A stretch of 64,000 bases of DNA, from positions 264,841,010 through 264,905,009 of the forward strand of contig CM042687.1 of NCBI GenBank assembly GCA_023614405.1, written 5' to 3'. This stretch comes from Avena insularis (taxonomy: Eukaryota > Streptophyta > Magnoliopsida > Poales > Poaceae). The stretch's first letter is position 1. Every line of letters begins with the position of its first letter. Positions 58,560 through 64,000 of this stretch are shown piece by piece. The notes below the pieces were generated by a model. That model saw only the letters and a program-made list of their open reading frames with translations, was not told the origin of the DNA and made no database searches. Made by a program: the position numbers and the translations under genes.

Positions 58560-61500
58560 ACATTTGGCAACAATCTCACACCCATGGCACTGAGGTGTTG
58601 ATCATGTTTTACACGTGGAAGAGGTTTAGCCAATGGATCTGCGACATTCAGATTCCATGTACTTTGCTAATCTTGATTCCATCCGCTATATAATCTCGGA
58701 TTATATGAAACTTCGTTGATATTCTTGGTCTTTGGATGATATCTTGGTTCCTTAGCGAGTGCTATGGGCGCCAGTGTTGTCACACAATATCTCAAAGTGG
58801 GTCCAATGCACTTGGAACCACGCCAAGCTCAGTGATGAAGTTCTGATCCAAACTCCTTCACTTGACGCCCAGTCAGCCATGTATTCGGCTTTCATCGAGA
58901 TCCCGCGATCACGCTTTGTTTGCACTTCTCCAGCTCACAGCCTCCATTCAAAAATATACACGTATCCCCTCGAGATTTAGAATCATCCTTGGCGGTGTCG
59001 CAACTAGCCGACGAACCTTTTACGACGAGCTGTTCATCACCCCCATAGACTAAGAACATTTCTTTAGTCCTATTTAGGTACTTTAGGATGTTCTTCACTG
59101 TCCAAAGGTTCCACCTCGGATCACTTTGATACCGCCACAAACTAAGAGCATTGGACACATCCGGTTTAGTACACAAGATGGCATACATGATAGAACCTAT
59201 GGCCGAGGCATAAGGCACTTTGCTCATAGCTTCCTATCATTTCATCAGAATGGACATCGAGCCTTGCTCAATATCTTACGACAACATGGGCAATCAACCT
59301 TTCTTTGCCTTATCCATTCAACCTTTTCGAACTTTGTCTAGGTATGTACCGCTTAAAGCTATCAAGCGCCTTTGTCTATCTCTATAGATCTTGATGCCCA
59401 ATATATAAGCAACTTCACCTAGGTCTTTCATTGAAAACACTTGTTCAAATAACTCTTCACATCGTTAAGCATGTTGATGTCATTTCCAATAATCAATATG
59501 TCATCCACATATAGTACCGTAAATGTCACCATTCCCACTCACTTTCTGTAGATACAAGTCAGGCAATTTGGAACAAATCCAAAGCTCTTTGATCACTTGA
59601 TTAAAACGAAGGTTCCAACTCCGAGATGCTTGTTTCAAATTACAAATGGAGCAGCTAGTTTGTATACTTATCAAGCATCCTTAGGATCGACAAAACCTTC
59701 GGGTTGCATCATATACAACTCTTCATCAATGTTGCCATTGAGGAACGCAGATCTTGACATCCATCCGCCATATTTCATAATCATGAAACGCAGCAATTGC
59801 TAATAAAGTCCGAATGGACTTAAACATCGCTACGGAGAGAAAGTCTCATCGTAGTCAACACCTTGAACTGTCGAAAACCTTTCGTGACAAGCCGTGCTTT
59901 TATAGATCGTAACATTACCATCCGTCCGCTTTATTCTTGAAGATCCATTTGCACTCAACGGCCTTTCGATCGCTAGGAGGGTCCACCAAAGTCCATACTT
60001 GGTTTTCGCCATGGATCCCAATGATTTCATGGCTTCGACCATTTCGAGTCCGGGCTCATCATCGTTCCTCATAGCTCGTGAGGTTCACCGCCTTCTACTA
60101 ACAAAGGCGATACCAAGACAGGCTGCCGTACCACTCGGAGGGCACGCCGACCTTGTCGACCTGCGACGCTCAAGAGTAAGCATCGTCCCAAGCTTCACAT
60201 GATCCTTGTCATTAGCTTCCTCTATCGTTGGCAAAGCGGCATCGAACAATTTCAGGTGCTGCGCTACTCTCCAATTCAAGAGAAGGTTCAATAACCTCGT
60301 CTAGCTCTACTTTCCTCCCACTCACTTCTTTCGAGAGAAACTCCTTCTCAAGAAAGGAACCGTTCTTTGCGACAAACACTTTTCCTTCGGTTCTGTGATA
60401 GAAGGTATACCCAATAGTTTCCTTAGGGTATCCTATGAAGACGCATTTCTTCGCTTTGGGTTCGAGCTTGTCCGGCATCAACTTCTTGACGTAAGCTTCA
60501 GATCCCCAAACTTTAAGAACGACAACTTAGGTTTAGCACCAAACCACAGTTAATAATGTGTCGTCTCAACGGATTTAGATGGAGCCCTATTTAAAGTGAA
60601 TGCAGCGGTTTCTAATGCATAACCCCAAAATGATAACGGCAAATCAGTAAGAGACATCATCGATCGGACCATATCTAATAGGGTTCGGTTCTGGCGTTCA
60701 GACACACCATTGCGCTGTGGTGTTCCGGGTGGCGTGAGTTGTGAAACGATTCCACTTGCTTTAAGATGCGTGAGAAAATCATAACTCAAATATTCACCTC
60801 CACGATCGGATCGTAGAAACTTAATCTTACTACGATGGTTCTCCACTTCATTCTGAAAATCTTTGAACTTTTCAAACGTTTCAGATTTATGTTTCATTAA
60901 ATAGATATACCCATATCTACTTAAGTCATCGGTAAAGTGAGAAAATAGCGATATCCACCACGTTGAAACACTCATCGGTCCGCATACATCGGTATGTATG
61001 ATTTCCAATAAGTCCGCTGCTCGCTCATCATACCGGAGAACGGGTTTTGATCATCTGCCCATAAGGCATGGTTCGCATGTGTCAAATGATTCAAAATCAA
61101 GAGACTCCAAAAGTCCATCGAATGGAGTTTCTTCACGCGCTTACACCAATATGACCTAGACGACGATGCCACAAATAAGTAGTATTATCATTATCTACTT
61201 GCATCTCTTAGCCTCAATGTTATGGATGTGTGTTTCATCCCTTTCGAGATTTAGAAGAAATAAACCATTCACAATAGGTGCATGACTATAAAAGATGTTA
61301 CTCATATAAATAGAACAACCATTATTATCCCATTTAAATGAATAACCGTCTTGCAATAAACAAGATCCAGAATAATGTTCATGCTCAACGCAGGCACATA
61401 ATAACACTTATTAAGGTTTAAAACTAATCCCAAGCTAAAACTAAGGAGAGCGTCGACGGCCATCACATCAACTCTTGATCCGCTGCCAACGCGCATCGTC

Positions 61501-62400
61501 ACTTCATCCTCGCAAGCTGCCTCTATTCCGTAGCTCCCATTCGAAAGTTACAAATATTAGCAACGAACGATCAAATACCTGTGCACTACAACAAGGGCTA
61601 GTAAGGAAAACATCAATAACATGTATATCAAATATACCTTTGATGGTGCCATTCTTGTCCGCTAAGTACTGGACAGTTGCACTTCCAGTGACCCTTGTCC
61701 TTGCAATAGAAGCACCCAAAGGTCCCGCTTAGGACCAGACTTGAGCTTCTTCTCGGCGGGCAACGCGCTTGCGCCGCCTTTCTTGAAGGGCTTCTTTGCA
61801 CCCTTACCTTTCTTGAAGGTGGGGGCTTGTCGACCATCAACACATGATTATTCCTTTTGATGTCCACCTCCGCTTACTTTCATCTTAGCGAAGAGCCTGT
61901 GATCATATCAGTGGAACCAATCTGATTGTGAGCAACTACAAAACTTTTGTAGCTAGGAGGAGTGATCGCAGAACTCTGTCAATCTTGAGCTCCTCCGAAT
62001 CTTGTAGTCTGGGTTGCTCAAGGCGTTGAGTGTAGTCCGACATCTTAATGGCTGCTCACCAACGGAACTCCCTTCTTCCATCTTGTAGTTAAAGAATTCT
62101 TAGAGATCTCATATCTTCGAACGGTCTGAGTCTGAAACATAGTTTTCAGCTCCTCAAGAATCTCAAAGGGCCCATGAACTCCTCAAACGATTTTGAAGAT
62201 CCGATTCCATAGCATACAACATGGCGATCTTAATCAAATCATAATCATCCTTGCGATCGATAAACAGCTTTCTCATCACCGGCGCATCTACAAAGAAGGC
62301 GCCACCTACAGCTTTCTCAAGGACATAGTCCTTTTGTCCGCCAAATGAGAATGATTCTCGTATGCGAACCATTTGGTGAAGTTGTAATTCCATTGTTTCT
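58560..62400 (-). pseudogene. Element I gag-pol, heavily decayed
   Basis: Recognisable pieces are in the right Copia order on the minus strand. A gag fragment is at 62163-62393 (DLQNRLRSSW). A zinc knuckle CFYCKDKGHWKCNCP lies within 61628-61867. A protease remnant is at 61504-61719. The integrase core is at 60550-61008 (EIIHTDVCGPM, then RSDRGGEY, then NGVSERQNRTLLDM). RT pieces are at 59830-60072 (GVDYDETFSP), with the YVDD codons at 59500-59511. RNase H is at 58892-59227, and its NVADPL / KHDQH tail is near 58570-58640. Many stops and frameshifts separate them, so no protein can be made. It is the most damaged pol in the window. Confidence 0.88.
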
Positions 62401-63656
62401 AAGCTTTTCTATCTCAGCAAAACGTTGAAGTTGAAGTTGGACTTGACCATGTGATCTACAGTATTTGCAAGTACAATTTAGACTATGTTCATGATAAATA
62501 GTTCAACTTAATCAAATTACTAGATGAACTCCCACTAAATTCAACATCCCTCGTTGTTTTAGTGAACATGATCCAAATTCACCACACCTAATCCGGGATC
62601 ATCACGAGAAGAGATGTGGCTTCAATGGTGGACAACGGCGTCGATCATATCATTCATATGACTCATGCTTAACCTTTCGGTTCATGTGTTCGAGGCCATG
62701 TCTCAGACATGCTAGGCTCGCTGTCAAGCCCAAGTATTTCCGCTGTGCAAAAACTGGCTTGCACCCGCTTTAACATGTGACGTAGAGAATCTATAGCACC
62801 CGATCATCACGTGATGCTTGGACACGACGAACTTTCGCAACGGTGCATACTTGGGGAGAAATACAGTTTTATCTTGATCTTTAAGTGAGGAATCATCTTA
62901 TAATGCTACCGTCAGCATCTAAGCATAATAAGATACATAAAAGGATAAACATCACATGCATATAACTTTATGTGACATGGTATAGCCAATATTCACAAGA
63001 ATGATCTCCATCTTGTGCGGCCGGCATGATCTCCATCACTCCACCATGATTGCCTCCACCACGAATAGCTTCAACTCGTATTACAACTACTTAGCGATAA
63101 AGTGAAACTATTACATGGCATATAAGAAGTTGACACACAAGTCATACACAATTATAAAGACAACCATATGGCTCTCCGGTTAGGTACTCATCGACATGCA
63201 AGTCGTGAAACATTACAAAACATGATCATCGTGACACATTATACACATCACATCTTGGGCCATACCATATCACGTAAAACACTCCTCTGCAAAAACAAGT
63301 TAGACGCCTCTACTTTGTTGTTGTATGTTTTATATGGCTTATGGGAGTAGATGCTAAGAACGATTCGGACCTAATGAAAGCCACAACGGTGATATTATGG
63401 TTGCCAAACTCGGTGGGTAAGTTAATCCCATGACAACTATAGTGAGAGAAACGACATCCACCACCGCATGTGTGGAGACAAGACACGGCGCGGAGCCGGT
63501 CTCGCGAACGACGTCGCGTAAGGTTGGCCTGGACCGCTTCAATCTCACTATCCCGCCATAAGAAGAACACAAACAAGAGGCTTGCAACAGAAAGCATCAA
63601 CGTCAGCACAACCATGTTAAGGCTTCTACTCGTGAAACACATCTACGCATAGATCT
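62401..63656 (-). other. Element I leader region and gag start, no intact gene
   Basis: This stretch should hold the untranslated leader and the N-terminus of gag, but I could not trace a convincing frame. ORFs at 63310-63642 and 63354-63587 carry no domain. A segment near 62520-62560 reads like a copy of polypurine-rich AATTTAGTGGGAGTTC on the minus strand, possibly a small insertion. Confidence 0.5.
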
Positions 63657-63668
63657 AGCTCGATACCA
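63657..63668 (-). other. Element I primer-binding site (tRNA-iMet-like)
   Basis: TGGTATCGAGCT on the minus strand, next to the LTR end. It fits the iMet site TGGTATCAGAGCT less one base. Confidence 0.8.
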
Positions 63669-64000
63669 CCGAAGGGTTTAGCATAGTAAAATCAAAATTT
63701 CTACGGATGCGCACAGAGGAAAGCCAAGATCTAATCTAGGAGATGCAAACAATGAGAGAGATTGATTAGATCTTCATACGCTTGAAGATTCGGACAGCTG
63801 AACGCTCATCTAACGTGGGTGATGTAGTCGCACTCGCTTCTCCTCCTCGCGATCCGATCCGATCTAGCACCACAAGTGGCGGTGCCTCCGTGAGATGCAC
63901 ACGCAGCACCTCGACGCTCTCCTCCTTCCTCGGACCAGCAAGTATGGTGGAGAGATTTGATTGGATCTACAACCACGCTGCAGTGTATATGGTGGAGGAA
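63669..64000 (-). repeat. Element I 5' LTR, partial
   Basis: The stretch from GAAGGGTTTAGCATAG onward repeats 56896-57240 (TTTCTACGGATGC..., AAGCCAAGATCTAATC..., GGCGGTGCCTCCGTGAG...). The window ends inside it. Confidence 0.9.

Larger units (their letters stand above)
56894..64000 (-). mobile_element. Element I: Angela-like Ty1/Copia element, minus strand, truncated by window end
   Basis: Read leftward it has a 5' LTR (from 63669 rightward), an iMet-type primer site, very decayed gag and pol, a polypurine tract and the 3' LTR (56894-58524). It lies inside the CACTA fragment; the left flank is ATTGC (56889-56893) and should recur beyond the window. LTR ends, polypurine tract and RNase H tail match Copia1, so both belong to one family inserted in opposite directions. 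Confidence 0.92.

Overview
This window looks like intergenic, heterochromatin-type DNA from a large-genome grass, probably a pooid cereal relative. Nearly every base can be assigned to LTR retrotransposons and one CACTA DNA transposon. I found no host gene, tRNA, rRNA or CRISPR array. The plant and grass assignment rests on the families seen: Athila-lineage and chromodomain-bearing (Tekay-type) Ty3/Gypsy elements, SIRE/Maximus-type and Angela-like Ty1/Copia elements, tRNA-iMet and tRNA-Asp-like primer sites, and a CACTA end. The species is not resolved.

The window reads as one nested stack, and target-site duplications (TSDs) let it be unpacked. The oldest layer is element E, a non-autonomous Athila-like element. 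Its 5' LTR is cut into pieces (23704-24335 and 49803-50030, with its start left of the window). Its internal part is 50031-55678 and its 3' LTR begins at 55679. Element B (2028-23703), a second gag-protease-only Athila-like element, sits in E's 5' LTR. B in turn holds a Copia element at its left end (1-2025), a solo LTR (6488-8043, TSD ACAAG) and a complete minus-strand Tekay-type element C (9371-21365, TSD TATGA). The SIRE-like Copia element F (24336-49802) sits further along the same E LTR. A Copia solo LTR H (TSD TTGGG) splits F's gag, and H is itself split by the Tekay-type element G (27942-40304). On the right, a CACTA end (from 56590) lies in E's 3' LTR, and a minus-strand Copia element I (56894 to the window end) lies inside the CACTA. 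Copia1 and I belong to one family.

All coding regions are element genes and almost all are broken by stops or frameshifts. C keeps gag-pol in one frame with four stops, plus an intact 326-codon accessory ORF upstream of gag. G has a matching accessory ORF (shared GRRDE-[D/E]-G motif at residue 108/109) and a second one. F carries gag, pol and a long third ORF, and E carries gag-protease and an Athila ORF1 but no reverse transcriptase or integrase. LTR differences judged by eye fall in the order E, then B and F, then C and G, which agrees with the nesting.

The most unusual signal is in F. A 19-base near-perfect palindrome, GGGGCGGATAATCCGCCCC and variants, recurs about twenty times, mostly as close pairs 19-25 bp apart. 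It lies in both LTRs upstream of the TATA box, inside the coding linker between integrase and reverse transcriptase, and in the leader of the third ORF. Element E shows the same theme with an unrelated motif, a CAACTATACGG / CCGTATAGTTG hairpin. Three copies stand about 102 bp apart where pol is missing, and one lies in the LTR just upstream of the TATA box.
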